Assembly: GCF_000293865.2 (NCBI RefSeq)
Contig: NZ_ALKN02000020.1
Location: forward strand, 1 to 37,153
Length of the DNA: 37,153 nucleotides
DNA from: Limnohabitans sp. Rim28
Lineage (GTDB): Bacteria > Pseudomonadota > Gammaproteobacteria > Burkholderiales > Burkholderiaceae_C
Reading direction: 5' to 3'
Shown here: one piece after another, positions 26,469 through 33,994 of the stretch
How the letters are laid out: the number at the start of each line of letters is the position of its first letter
Numbering within the stretch: position 1 is the stretch's first letter
Notes under the pieces: generated by a model
Database searches by the model: none
What the model was told of the DNA's origin: nothing
What the model saw: the letters and a program-made list of their open reading frames with translations, nothing else
Made by a program: the position numbers and the translations under genes

Positions 26469-26535
26469 CCCTTCAGCCAAGCGCTGAAGGGGTCTCTCCA
26501 CAACGGTACCTGCCTCGCTGCAGGTACCGTTTTTT
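26469..26535 (+). terminator. tandem hairpins between dctP-like and dctQ-like genes
   Basis: The first stem is CCCTTCAGC/GCTGAAGGG (26469-26491, loop CAAGC). The second is a 12-bp perfect stem AACGGTACCTGC/GCAGGTACCGTT (26502-26531) followed by more T, to 26535. The second is a textbook intrinsic terminator placed right before the dctQ-like start, so the binding protein should be made in excess of the membrane subunits. Confidence 0.88.
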
Positions 26536-26537
26536 GC

Positions 26538-27038
26538 ATGGGAATGACAGTGAAAAAAATCTTTGAAGCCGTGTGCGGCACGCTTGCGGGTCTGGCCTTG
26601 CTGGGCATCATGGTGCTCACATTTTTTGACGTGAGCGGTCGCAAGATTTGGTCCCACTCCATTCCCGGCTCTTTGGAGCTGACCGAACTGCTCATGGTGG
26701 TCGTCATCTTTGGTGCTTTGCCTTTGGTCTCTCTGAAAGGCGAACACGTGGTGTTTGATTCTCTGGATACGCTGTTGCCACGCTGGCTGCAAAAAATCCA
26801 ACAAAGCCTGATCCACCTGACCTGCGCCACACTGTTGTTTGGCTTGGCTTACCTGATGTGGAAAACAGGTGCCGACATCGCGACCACAGGCGAAACCACG
26901 GCCCAGCTCAAAATTGCCAAAGCCCCGTTCATTCAGGGCATGGGGGTGTTGTGCGGCCTGACTGGCCTGGTGCATTTGGCGAAAGCTTTTTGGCCATCTA
27001 TTTCCGCTGACGAGTCATCGGAAGGAGGCACCCTGTGA
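26538..27038 (+). CDS. TRAP transporter small permease, DctQ family
   Basis: Four-helix small membrane subunit, 166 residues. Hydrophobic helices lie at about 10-30, 50-70, 90-110 and 133-152. The family pattern is seen in LLGIMVLTFFDVSGRKIWSHSIPGSLELTELLMVVVIFGALP (region about 22-63) and the KGEHVVFD turn. It starts immediately after the terminator with no clear ribosome site; ATG at 26538 or 26544, or GTG at 26550 (which has GGGA 6 bases before it) are all possible. Its stop overlaps the GTG of the large permease (GTGA), so the two are translationally coupled and form one inner-membrane complex. Confidence 0.9.
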   Translation: MGMTVKKIFEAVCGTLAGLALLGIMVLTFFDVSGRKIWSHSIPGSLELTELLMVVVIFGALPLVSLKGEHVVFDSLDTLLPRWLQKIQQSLIHLTCATLLFGLAYLMWKTGADIATTGETTAQLKIAKAPFIQGMGVLCGLTGLVHLAKAFWPSISADESSEGGTL

Positions 27039-28327
27039 CCGAAGCCTTGCTTGGATTTTTGGCCATCTTTGTATTGGCCCTGCTGCGCATGCCCCTGGCT
27101 TTTTCCATGGGCTTGGTGGGCATTGTGGGGATTGGCCTGACCCGCGGCTGGATGCCCGCCATGGCCAGTGCTGCCCAGGTGGTGCACGAAACCGGCTTTG
27201 CCTACACCTTGTCGGTCATTCCGTTGTTCATTTTGATGGGCAACTTTGTGGCGCGCGCTGGCTTGGCCCACGAGCTCTTTCATGCGGCCTACACCTTCAT
27301 TGGCCACCGCAAAGGCGGCTTGGCGCACGCCACCATCGCAGCCTGCGCAGGTTTTGGCGCCATTTGCGGTTCGTCGATTGCCACAGCAGCCACCATGAGC
27401 AAGGTGGCTTACCCGTCCATGAAGAAAATGGGCTACAGCGATGCCATGTCGACCGGCGTGATCGCGGCCGGCGGCACGCTGGGCATCATGATCCCGCCCT
27501 CCACCATCCTGGTCATCTACGGCATCATCACCGAGACCCACATTGGGAAGCTGTTTGCCGCAGGCGTTTTGCCAGGAATCATGACGGCACTGTTGATGAT
27601 GCTGGCCGTGGTGCTCATGACCTGGCATGACCCCGATCACGCGCCTGCCGGTGACAAGTTCAGTTGGACTGAACGGTTCAAGGCCGTGCGAGGCATTTGG
27701 GGCGTCTTGCTTTTGGTGGTGCTGGTTTTGGGCGGTATTTATGGCGGCTTTTTTACCGCCACAGAAGGTGCTGGCATGGGTGCCATGGGCGCATTTTTGT
27801 TCGCCTTGGCACGCAAAGCCTTGAGCTGGAAGGTCCTGCTGCAAGTGCTGATCGAATCGGCTCGAACCACAGCCATGCTGTTCACCTTGCTGATCGCTGC
27901 CACCATTTTTGCCAACTTCGTCAACTACACCAGCCTGCCGTTTGAGCTCAAGGACTGGATCACGGGCTTGGGCCTGTCGCCCATCATGATCGTGGCCGCC
28001 ATGATGTTCATCTACGTGCTGCTGGGTACCGTGATGGAAGAACTCACCATGGTCTTGCTGACCATCCCCCTGTTTTTCCCCATCGTCGTGCAACTGGGGT
28101 TTGACCCGGTCTGGTTTGGCGTGCTGATCGTGATGGTGATTCAGATCGGATTGATTTCGCCCCCGGTGGGCATGAACCTGTTCGTGCTCAACACCTTGCT
28201 GCCACACGTGGGCCTGTCCAACATCTTCAAAGGCGTCTGGCCCATGGTGCTGGTTTTGATCATCGCCCTGGGCATCTTACTGGCCTTCCCGGCCATCAGT
28301 CTGTGGCTGCCGTCGATGATGGACTGA
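27035..28327 (+). CDS. TRAP transporter large permease, DctM family
   Basis: Twelve-helix Na+-driven transport subunit of the TRAP system, 430 residues, starting with GTG inside the DctQ stop. Family signatures are GNFVARAGLAHELFHAAYTFIGHRKGGLAHATI (region about 69-100), GAICGSSIATAATMSKVAYPSMKKMGY around residue 110-135, and GGTLGIMIPPSTILVIYGIITE around residue 147-170. The last is the conserved substrate/Na+ loop. PPVGMNLFVLNTL near the C-terminus mirrors the second half. With the binding protein and small permease it makes a complete importer. Its 3' end overlaps the convergent MscS-type gene by 32 bases. Confidence 0.96.
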   Translation: MTEALLGFLAIFVLALLRMPLAFSMGLVGIVGIGLTRGWMPAMASAAQVVHETGFAYTLSVIPLFILMGNFVARAGLAHELFHAAYTFIGHRKGGLAHATIAACAGFGAICGSSIATAATMSKVAYPSMKKMGYSDAMSTGVIAAGGTLGIMIPPSTILVIYGIITETHIGKLFAAGVLPGIMTALLMMLAVVLMTWHDPDHAPAGDKFSWTERFKAVRGIWGVLLLVVLVLGGIYGGFFTATEGAGMGAMGAFLFALARKALSWKVLLQVLIESARTTAMLFTLLIAATIFANFVNYTSLPFELKDWITGLGLSPIMIVAAMMFIYVLLGTVMEELTMVLLTIPLFFPIVVQLGFDPVWFGVLIVMVIQIGLISPPVGMNLFVLNTLLPHVGLSNIFKGVWPMVLVLIIALGILLAFPAISLWLPSMMD

Positions 28328-29588
28328 CCATGTGCATGACACGCTGCGGGTACGGGATCTGAATCTTGTGCGCACGCAGCGCGGCCAAAATCAACATGTT
28401 GATGGTCGAGCGCAGGGCCAATTGGCCGTTTTCCGGGTCGCCGATCCAGTAGCTCACGGTGAACTCCAGACCATCCGCGCCAAATTGGCTCAAAAAGGCA
28501 TTCGGGGCGGGGTCTTTGAGCACACGCTCTTGGCTCTCGCAAGCCTCGATCAAGAGCCGACGAACCAAGTCCACATCGCTGTCGTATGCGACCGAAACAA
28601 GGGTCGTCTGGGACAGCTTGGGGTCCATCAGGGTGAAGTTTTCAACCCGGTTGATGATCAAAAACTCGTTGGGCACGATCGACTCTCGGCCATTCAAGGC
28701 CCGAATCACGGTGTAACGCGCCTTGATGTCGACAATGCGGCCCTCAAAACCATCCACCAACACCATGTCACCGATGCGCATGCTGCGCTCGGCCAAGATC
28801 ACGAAACCACTGACGTAGTTGGAGGCCAGCTTTTGCAAGCCAAAACCAATACCCACACCGACCGCGCCGCCCAGCACCGACAGTGCTGTGAGGTCAATGC
28901 CCACCGACGACAGGGCCAGCAACAAGCCCACAAACAACAACAACGCTCGCACCGTGTTGCTGATCACCTTGCGCAATGACAAATCGCTGCCTGTGGCCGA
29001 TTTGAGCAAACGCGCTTCGATGGCTGCCGACACCCACAGGGCCACGATCAACACCGCGCCCGCCGTGAGTGCGCCTTCAATGAGTGTGCGAACCGACAAG
29101 ACGCTGCCACCGACTTTCCAGCTGATCTGGTCCAACTCATGCAGCACCAAGGGCAGCACCCCGGTCACCCACAACACCACCGTACCCCAAGCCAACCAAG
29201 AAATCGTGCGCTCCAACACCCGCACAAAAGGTGCCTGGGCAAAAGCCACTTGCAAAACTTTCACGCCCAATCGGATCACCGCCAAAGAAATACACACCGG
29301 CAGCAAGATGGCGAACAAGGGCGCTGGTTGTTGCTGTGTCAGCACGGTACGCGCCACAAAGGTCAAACCCAAAAGCAGCACGGGAAACAGCACCCCATCG
29401 ACCAGTTTTCGGCCCAACAAAATGGCCAACTCCTGCCCACTGAAGACCCGGCGCACGCCCCAGGTCATGAGCCAAGCCAAGACCAAACACCCGGTAAACG
29501 CACCCAGCGCCCACAAAGACTCTGGACGGTAAATGGCCTCTGCCCAAGCCATGGGATGAACCACCGCCATGTTGCTCATGCCCGCCAT
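28296..29588 (-). CDS. mechanosensitive ion channel (MscS family)
   Basis: Inner-membrane osmotic-release channel of the MscS superfamily, 430 residues. Five or six hydrophobic helices fill the first about 230 residues. The pore helix and beta domain follow: LSVLGGAVGVGIGFGLQKLASNYVSGFVILAERSMRIGDMV (region about 233-275), then IVDIKARYTVIRALNGRESIVPNEFLI and VSVAYDSDVDLVRRLLIEA. Gly/Ala-rich packing in the pore helix is as expected. The start is uncertain: ATG at 29588, 29579 or 29570; the first overlaps the upstream enoyl-CoA hydratase gene by 13 bases. The 3' end overlaps the TRAP large permease gene on the other strand. Confidence 0.93.
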   Translation of the reverse strand: MAGMSNMAVVHPMAWAEAIYRPESLWALGAFTGCLVLAWLMTWGVRRVFSGQELAILLGRKLVDGVLFPVLLLGLTFVARTVLTQQQPAPLFAILLPVCISLAVIRLGVKVLQVAFAQAPFVRVLERTISWLAWGTVVLWVTGVLPLVLHELDQISWKVGGSVLSVRTLIEGALTAGAVLIVALWVSAAIEARLLKSATGSDLSLRKVISNTVRALLLFVGLLLALSSVGIDLTALSVLGGAVGVGIGFGLQKLASNYVSGFVILAERSMRIGDMVLVDGFEGRIVDIKARYTVIRALNGRESIVPNEFLIINRVENFTLMDPKLSQTTLVSVAYDSDVDLVRRLLIEACESQERVLKDPAPNAFLSQFGADGLEFTVSYWIGDPENGQLALRSTINMLILAALRAHKIQIPYPQRVMHMVSPSSTAATD

Positions 29589-30376
29589 GTGGGTGGCCTT
29601 TTGTCAATGAACGCCTGAACGCCCTCTTGCGCCACGTCGTGCACCATGTTGCAGGCCATGGTTTGGCCCGCCAATTGGTAAGCCGCTTCAATGCCCATCT
29701 CGCGCTGCTGGTAAAACAAAGCCTTGCCCACCCGAACCGCCTCGCGGGGTTTGGACAAAATGGCATGGACCAACTCGTCCACCTGTGCATCCAATTGATC
29801 TGCAGAACAAACGCGGTTGACCAAGCCACGGGCCTGGGCCTCAAGAGCGCTGATGAAGCCACCGGTCAACAACATTTCCATCGCTTGCTTGGCGTGCATG
29901 TTGCGCACCAACGGCACGCTGGGCGTGGCGCAAAACAAGCCCACATCGATGCCATTCACACCAAATGTGGCACTGTCTACCGACACCGCCAAATCGCATT
30001 GCGCCACCAACTGACAACCAGCCGCTGTGGCCAAGCCTTGTACCCGAGCGATCACCGGCACCGGCAGCTTTTGAATGGCCATCATCATCCGACTGCATTG
30101 GGCAAAGAGTTGCTGGTAGTAAGCCAGCTCAGGCTGGGCGCGCATTTCTTTCAGGTTGTGCCCGGCACAAAAAGCCTTGCCCGCAGCCCCCAAAACCACC
30201 ACCCGCGCCTGCTCGTCTTGCGCGATCGCATCCAGCGCTTGCTGCAGGGCGGACAGCATGGCTTCACTCAAGGTGTTGAAGCTCGAGGGGCTGTTCAAGG
30301 TCAGCCGGTGCACGCCCCGCGCATCGCGCTCGTGCAGCAGCAAATCTGGGGTTTGGGGTGAGGTCAATTCGGTCAT
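29576..30376 (-). CDS. enoyl-CoA hydratase/isomerase family protein, ECHDC3-like
   Basis: Crotonase-fold protein, 266 residues from the ATG at 30376 (an upstream extension to 30472 overlaps non-coding sequence). The oxyanion-hole segment GKAFCAGHNLKEMR is present around residue 66. At the two sites of the catalytic glutamates of standard hydratases the sequence differs: GLATAAGCQLVAQCD has Gln where Glu144 (rat numbering) is expected, and FGVNGIDVGLFCATPSVPL has Gly where the PE of Glu164 lies. The VGLFC-TP block and the LLTGGFISA segment match the ECHDC3 subgroup. It may therefore bind CoA esters without standard hydration, or do another crotonase reaction. It lies just upstream of the MscS gene. 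Confidence 0.9.
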   Translation of the reverse strand: MTELTSPQTPDLLLHERDARGVHRLTLNSPSSFNTLSEAMLSALQQALDAIAQDEQARVVVLGAAGKAFCAGHNLKEMRAQPELAYYQQLFAQCSRMMMAIQKLPVPVIARVQGLATAAGCQLVAQCDLAVSVDSATFGVNGIDVGLFCATPSVPLVRNMHAKQAMEMLLTGGFISALEAQARGLVNRVCSADQLDAQVDELVHAILSKPREAVRVGKALFYQQREMGIEAAYQLAGQTMACNMVHDVAQEGVQAFIDKRPPTWRA

Positions 30377-30434
30377 GGTTCTGATTGTGCCGAAACTCGG
30401 CGACCGACACCCGAATTCACCAACGAAGTCGACT

Positions 30435-31388
30435 TCAAATGTCCGCCAAAACCCGCAAATGGGCCTCGACACTGCGCCCCAAGGCGCTCAGGTTGTAGCC
30501 GCCTTCCAGACAACTGACGATACGGCCTTGGGCATGTCGCAGCGCCACATCCTTGATGCGCTGGGTGATCCAGGCGTAATCTTGCTCCACCAAGCCCATT
30601 TGACCCATGTCGTCTTCGCGGTGCGCATCAAAGCCTGCGCTGATAAAAATCAACTCGGGCTTGTGGGCCTCTAGGCGCGGCAGCCACATCATGTCGACCA
30701 ACTCGCGGATGTCCATGCCTTTGGTGTAAGCCGGTACCGGCAGATTGACCAAGTTGGCTGCGCTTGAGGTCGATCCGCCTTCGGGGTAGAACGGATGTTG
30801 AAAAAAACTCACCATCAAGATGCGGTCATCACCTGCCACGATGTCTTCGGTGCCGTTGCCGTGGTGCACGTCAAAGTCAACGATCGCCACGCGCTTCAAA
30901 CCATGGCGCTCTAGCGCGTACTTGGCCGCAATCGCCACGTTGTTGAAAAAACAAAAACCCATGGCCTTATCACGGCAGGCGTGGTGTCCGGGTGGTCGGA
31001 CTGCGCAAAAGGCGTTTTCAAGTTCGCCCGCCAACACAGCGTCGGTGGCGTCGATGGCCGCACCTGCCGACACCAAGGCGGCAGCCCAAGTGTGTGCATT
31101 GATCATCGTGTCCGGATCCAAGCTGGTGTGGGTGGGCCCGCCAGCGGCCATGTCCTCGCGCAACATGTCGCCCAAACCACGCAAAGCCGCCACATGCATG
31201 CGCCCATGAGCCAACTCGATATCGGCCAGTGCTGCAGGGCTGGCCTCGCGCCTTTGCAAGGCCATGTCCACACCACTGATCAACAGCCTGTCCTCGATCG
31301 CCCCCAAGCGTTCCGGGCACTCTGGGTGGCCCGCGCCCATCTCGTGCTTCCAGCAAGCTGGGTGGGTGAAATAACCGGTCGCGCCCAT
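30435..31388 (-). CDS. histone deacetylase / acetylpolyamine amidohydrolase family protein
   Basis: Zinc-dependent deacetylase of the arginase-deacetylase fold, 317 residues. The N-terminus HPECPERLGAIEDRL is typical of the bacterial class II group. Active-site motifs are GHHACRDKAMGFCFFNNVAIAA (His pair, around residue 137), IVDFDVHHGNG (zinc Asp and His, around residue 170), SAGFDAHREDD (zinc Asp, around residue 255) and CLEGGYNL (transition-state Tyr). In bacteria these enzymes deacetylate polyamines, small acetamides or acetylated proteins; the substrate here is unknown. AGGAAGA precedes the ATG. A 58-base gap separates it from the downstream crotonase gene, and it diverges from the transglycosylase gene. 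Confidence 0.95.
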   Translation of the reverse strand: MGATGYFTHPACWKHEMGAGHPECPERLGAIEDRLLISGVDMALQRREASPAALADIELAHGRMHVAALRGLGDMLREDMAAGGPTHTSLDPDTMINAHTWAAALVSAGAAIDATDAVLAGELENAFCAVRPPGHHACRDKAMGFCFFNNVAIAAKYALERHGLKRVAIVDFDVHHGNGTEDIVAGDDRILMVSFFQHPFYPEGGSTSSAANLVNLPVPAYTKGMDIRELVDMMWLPRLEAHKPELIFISAGFDAHREDDMGQMGLVEQDYAWITQRIKDVALRHAQGRIVSCLEGGYNLSALGRSVEAHLRVLADI

Positions 31389-31531
31389 GGTCTCGTCTTC
31401 CTGAGTGGCCCCAGCCTAGAGGCTGATGATTGTGTTGGAGGGTCTTGTTTTGACGAGATCCAGCTTATCACGCACTTCAATGGCAACTCCGGTTCAGAGT
31501 GTTGCGGCTCGGCGTTTAAACTGGTCACCCC

Positions 31532-32794
31532 ATGCACCCACCTTTCTTCACCATATCGCCAAATCTCGCCTCAAAACACTGGATTTTTTGGGCTGTTTCT
31601 CTGCTTTTGACCGCGTTCTGCCCCAACACCACATGGTCCCAAACTGAGACCTCAACCCCGCCCAAGGCCACCCAGCCCAACCGTCCCAAAGCCCTCGCAC
31701 GCCCGCCCGCAAAACCGACCAGCAACGCTGCAAAAAGCAGTGCAAAACTGTCCAAAGCTAAAAAGACTGCTCAGAAATCGTCTGGACAAAAATCAAATGC
31801 GGCCAAGGCCGCCCTACCTGCCGCGAGTGCCCTGTTGTTCAGTGAGTCAAGTGCGGCCATGGATTGGTCAACCGCAGCTGCAGAACGCCTGCAACTCGAC
31901 CCCCAATGGGTCAAGAAACAGGTAGGCCAAGCCCGTCGACTGCCATCGGTAGAGCGCTTGGTTTTACCCCCCAGCAGCCCTGCTGCTAAAAACTGGGCGG
32001 CTTACCGCGCCAGGTTCATTGAGCCGCAACGCATCCAAGCGGGACTGCGTTTTTGGCAAACCCACCGCAGCGACCTGGAACGTGCAGAGCAAGAATACGG
32101 CGTGGCCGCGTCGGTGGTGGTGGCCATCATTGGTGTGGAAACCTTTTACGGCCAGTACACGGGCAACTTTCGGGTCATCGACGCCTTGGCCACTTTGGCT
32201 TTTCACTTTCCGGCTTCTCACCCGCGAGCCGCCGCCAGAGAAAGTTTTTTCAAAGGCGAGTTAGAGCAATTTTTGGCACTGACCTCGCGCAGCGGTGCTG
32301 ACCCCATGAGCATTCGGGGCAGCTTTGCCGGCGCCATGGGCTTGCCGCAATTCATGCCCTCCAGCTGGGCTCGGCACGCGGTCGACTTTGACGGCAATGG
32401 GCGCATTGACCTGTTCAACAGCCCCGCGGACGCCATCGGCTCGGTGGCCAACTACTTCAAAGCTTTTGACTGGCGGCCCGGCATGCCCACGCACTACCCC
32501 GTCACCCTCACCCCGGGTCAAACCGACATGGACAGCTTGATGGCCCCGGACATCTTGCCCACTTTCAGCGTGGCCAACTTTGTCAGCAAAGGCGCCAGCT
32601 TATCGGGCGCCGCACTGCAACACACAGGGCCATTGGCCTTGATCGAACTTCGCAACGGTACAGATGCCCCCAGCTACGTGGCAGGCACAGAAAACTTCTA
32701 CGCCATCACCCGCTACAACTGGAGCAGCTACTACGCCATGGCGGTGATTGATCTGGCCGAAGCGGTGTCGCGTGAAATGCAAAACAGTCGCTGA
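31532..32794 (+). CDS. mltB: lytic murein transglycosylase B family protein
   Basis: Cell-wall lytic transglycosylase cutting the MurNAc-GlcNAc bond, 420 residues. An N-terminal hydrophobic segment (about 18-30, IFWAVSLLLTAFC) acts as a signal or anchor; a lipobox is not convincing (LLTAFC). A Lys/Ala/Pro/Ser-rich low-complexity linker spans about 37-95. The catalytic domain has IIGVETFYGQYTG with the acid Glu at residue 203, the MltB pattern. GAMGLPQFMPSSW and an EF-hand-like VDFDGNGRIDLFNSPADAIGSVANYF (calcium loop as in Slt35, around residue 285) follow. NYNWSSYYAMAVIDLAEAV-like C-terminus is present as RYNWSSYYA. No clear ribosome site before the ATG. Confidence 0.95.
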   Translation: MHPPFFTISPNLASKHWIFWAVSLLLTAFCPNTTWSQTETSTPPKATQPNRPKALARPPAKPTSNAAKSSAKLSKAKKTAQKSSGQKSNAAKAALPAASALLFSESSAAMDWSTAAAERLQLDPQWVKKQVGQARRLPSVERLVLPPSSPAAKNWAAYRARFIEPQRIQAGLRFWQTHRSDLERAEQEYGVAASVVVAIIGVETFYGQYTGNFRVIDALATLAFHFPASHPRAAARESFFKGELEQFLALTSRSGADPMSIRGSFAGAMGLPQFMPSSWARHAVDFDGNGRIDLFNSPADAIGSVANYFKAFDWRPGMPTHYPVTLTPGQTDMDSLMAPDILPTFSVANFVSKGASLSGAALQHTGPLALIELRNGTDAPSYVAGTENFYAITRYNWSSYYAMAVIDLAEAVSREMQNSR

Positions 32795-32806
32795 AGTTTT
32801 CGATCT

Positions 32807-33028
32807 ATGAATCCGCTGAACCCCAAAAAACTGTTGCTAACGAAGTGGACTGCGGTCAAGCCCGTGGCCAAGCAAAAGCACTTTTTGGTCAGCCGGGTGA
32901 TTCAGCCCGAACTGCCCACTGACCCGATTGAACAGGTGGAAATCGAAGCGGTGTTTTCCAAGGCTGTCCAGGTGATTGCTTGGCGTGACCTGCAGAACGA
33001 AGCGGTTTGGCGGCAGGGTTGGGTTTGA
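32807..33028 (+). CDS. small tryptophan-rich protein, TIGR02450 family (intact copy A)
   Basis: A 73-residue basic protein that matches the TIGR02450/DUF2389 Trp-rich family: N-terminal MNPLNPKKLLLTKWTAVKP, a KHFLVSRVI strand, and the conserved tail IAWRDLQNEAVWRQGWV with three Trp. Function of the family is unknown. It begins 12 bases after the transglycosylase stop and has no own ribosome site that I can see, so it may be co-transcribed. Its last 102 bases are repeated, diverged, at 36717-36818, and a frameshifted shorter copy lies at about 34924-34998. This makes it the left border of the accessory islet. The gene itself looks intact. Confidence 0.87.
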   Translation: MNPLNPKKLLLTKWTAVKPVAKQKHFLVSRVIQPELPTDPIEQVEIEAVFSKAVQVIAWRDLQNEAVWRQGWV

Positions 33029-33072
33029 AGCTCTTGAGGTTCATGGCGACTGTGCTGTGCGCCTGGGTTGGC

Positions 33073-33104
33073 TGGCAAGTGTCGTTTGTCACGACAACTT
33101 GCCA
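33073..33104. other. long hairpin downstream of the Trp-rich gene
   Basis: TGGCAAGTGTCG pairs with CGACAACTTGCCA (12 pairs, one bulged T; loop TTTGTCA). It lies between the convergent Trp-rich and GYD genes, 45 bases after the former's stop. There is no T tract on either strand, so it may be a Rho-independent-like barrier, an RNA 3'-end protector, or a recombination-related structure. Confidence 0.55.
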
Positions 33105-33135
33105 TGGCTCAGTTGGTTTCAAGGCACAAAGCAAT

Positions 33136-33465
33136 TTATTTATTGGGCGCTTTGTACTTGGCAGCTTTTGCGCCAGCGCTGGTCATGGCCGCTTTCATGG
33201 CTTTGGTTGAAATCAATTCTTCCACCTGAATTTCAGCGAAGGCACCGGTTGACATGGTGATCATTTGTGCCTCGGTGATTTGCTCCGCTGTTCCTTCAAT
33301 CAAACAAACGATGCTGCCATTGGAAATTGAAAACAATACTTCATGTGTTTTGAAACCCATAGATTTGAATAGCGCTTTTGCAGCCTCTCCTCTATCGCTT
33401 GGCGCTGCCAGCATTCCCTGAAAAGCCGTGGGTGTGTAGCGTGAACGAACCAGATACAAAGCCAT
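33136..33465 (-). CDS. GYD domain-like small protein
   Basis: A 109-residue cytoplasmic protein. The ATG at 33465 was chosen because GAGGAG lies 7 bases before it; a TTG at 33480 would destroy that spacing. The first about 75 residues (ALYLVRSRYTPTAFQGML, GEAAKALFKSMGFKTHEVLFSISNGSIVCLIEG) have the length and alternating pattern of the GYD / dimeric alpha-beta barrel fold. The end is an Ala/Lys-rich helix. Function unknown; family members sit near catabolic genes. It lies 15 bases after the next listed gene on the same strand, so they form a two-gene operon. Base composition is lower in GC than the core genes of the window. Confidence 0.75.
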   Translation of the reverse strand: MALYLVRSRYTPTAFQGMLAAPSDRGEAAKALFKSMGFKTHEVLFSISNGSIVCLIEGTAEQITEAQMITMSTGAFAEIQVEELISTKAMKAAMTSAGAKAAKYKAPNK

Positions 33466-33480
33466 GATTTGACTCCTCAA

Positions 33481-33792
33481 TTAAATGGGTAATTGGCGTG
33501 CCAAGTTACTGCGAACCCAGCTGCTCAACCCGCTGGCCGTCGCACGAACAGACCACGCTTGAAATTCGGGGTCACTGTACACAGCGTCAACGCATTTACC
33601 GTAGGCCTCGTAGCTTTCATAACGGGTGGCAAAAACCATGTTGCCAATCTCTCCTGTGGAAACCGTCCAAACAGAAACATCGGCTCCGTGCTTGCGCCAT
33701 AGGGCAGCACTTTCAGCAACGATGGCCATAAATTTGGCCATATCTGCCCCAGGGTTTGGTTTGAAAACGGCTTGCGAAATGATTTGAGACAC
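33481..33792 (-). CDS. small dimeric alpha/beta-barrel-like protein (NIPSNAP/antibiotic monooxygenase type fold)
   Basis: A 103-residue protein starting with GTG at 33792, which has AAGGAG 6 bases before it; a TTG at 33798 overlaps that spacing. The sequence VSQIISQAVFKPNPGADMAKFMAIVAESAALWRKHGADVSVWTV (region 1-45) followed by GNMVFATRYESYEAYGKCVDAVYSDPEFQAW is a beta-alpha-beta-beta pattern. It is usual for small dimeric ferredoxin-like barrels of the NIPSNAP, ABM and EthD groups. These act as small oxygenases, isomerases or ligand binders; I cannot assign one. It precedes the GYD gene in a two-gene minus-strand operon with a palindrome just upstream. Confidence 0.72.
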   Translation of the reverse strand: MSQIISQAVFKPNPGADMAKFMAIVAESAALWRKHGADVSVWTVSTGEIGNMVFATRYESYEAYGKCVDAVYSDPEFQAWSVRATASGLSSWVRSNLARQLPI

Positions 33793-33811
33793 TTTCAACT
33801 CCTTGAGTAAA

Positions 33812-33825
33812 TGAAGTGCACTTCA
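33812..33825. promoter_or_regulatory. 14-bp perfect palindrome upstream of the small-protein operon
   Basis: TGAAGTGCACTTCA is self-complementary. A second half-site AAGTGCA follows at 33831-33837. It lies 20 bases upstream of the GTG at 33792, between the ribosome site and any promoter, a likely repressor position. No regulator gene is nearby. Confidence 0.45.
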
Positions 33826-33966
33826 ACGCAAAGTGCAGTTTCGAATTTGACGCTGACGAGTTGAAAATTGAAATAGGCTCGGCACATTGACTTATTGGTG
33901 TTTACCCATATGACCCAACAGAAAATGAGATCGAAGTTGGAATCCGTACTTGTTGGTCCAGACGCC

Positions 33967-33994
33967 TAAAAACAAACGAAAAATGAGTTTCGTT
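33967..33994 (-). terminator. hairpin at the end of the secreted hydrolase gene
   Basis: AACGAAA (33975-33981) pairs with TTTCGTT (33988-33994). Read on the minus strand it is followed by TGTTTTTAG. The stem begins at the stop codon of the hydrolase gene. A moderate intrinsic terminator. Confidence 0.6.

Noticed and set aside
26933..28207. 424-codon open frame on the minus strand opposite the TRAP permease genes
   Set aside because: Extreme His/Gln content and no recognisable domain; antisense of DctQ/DctM.
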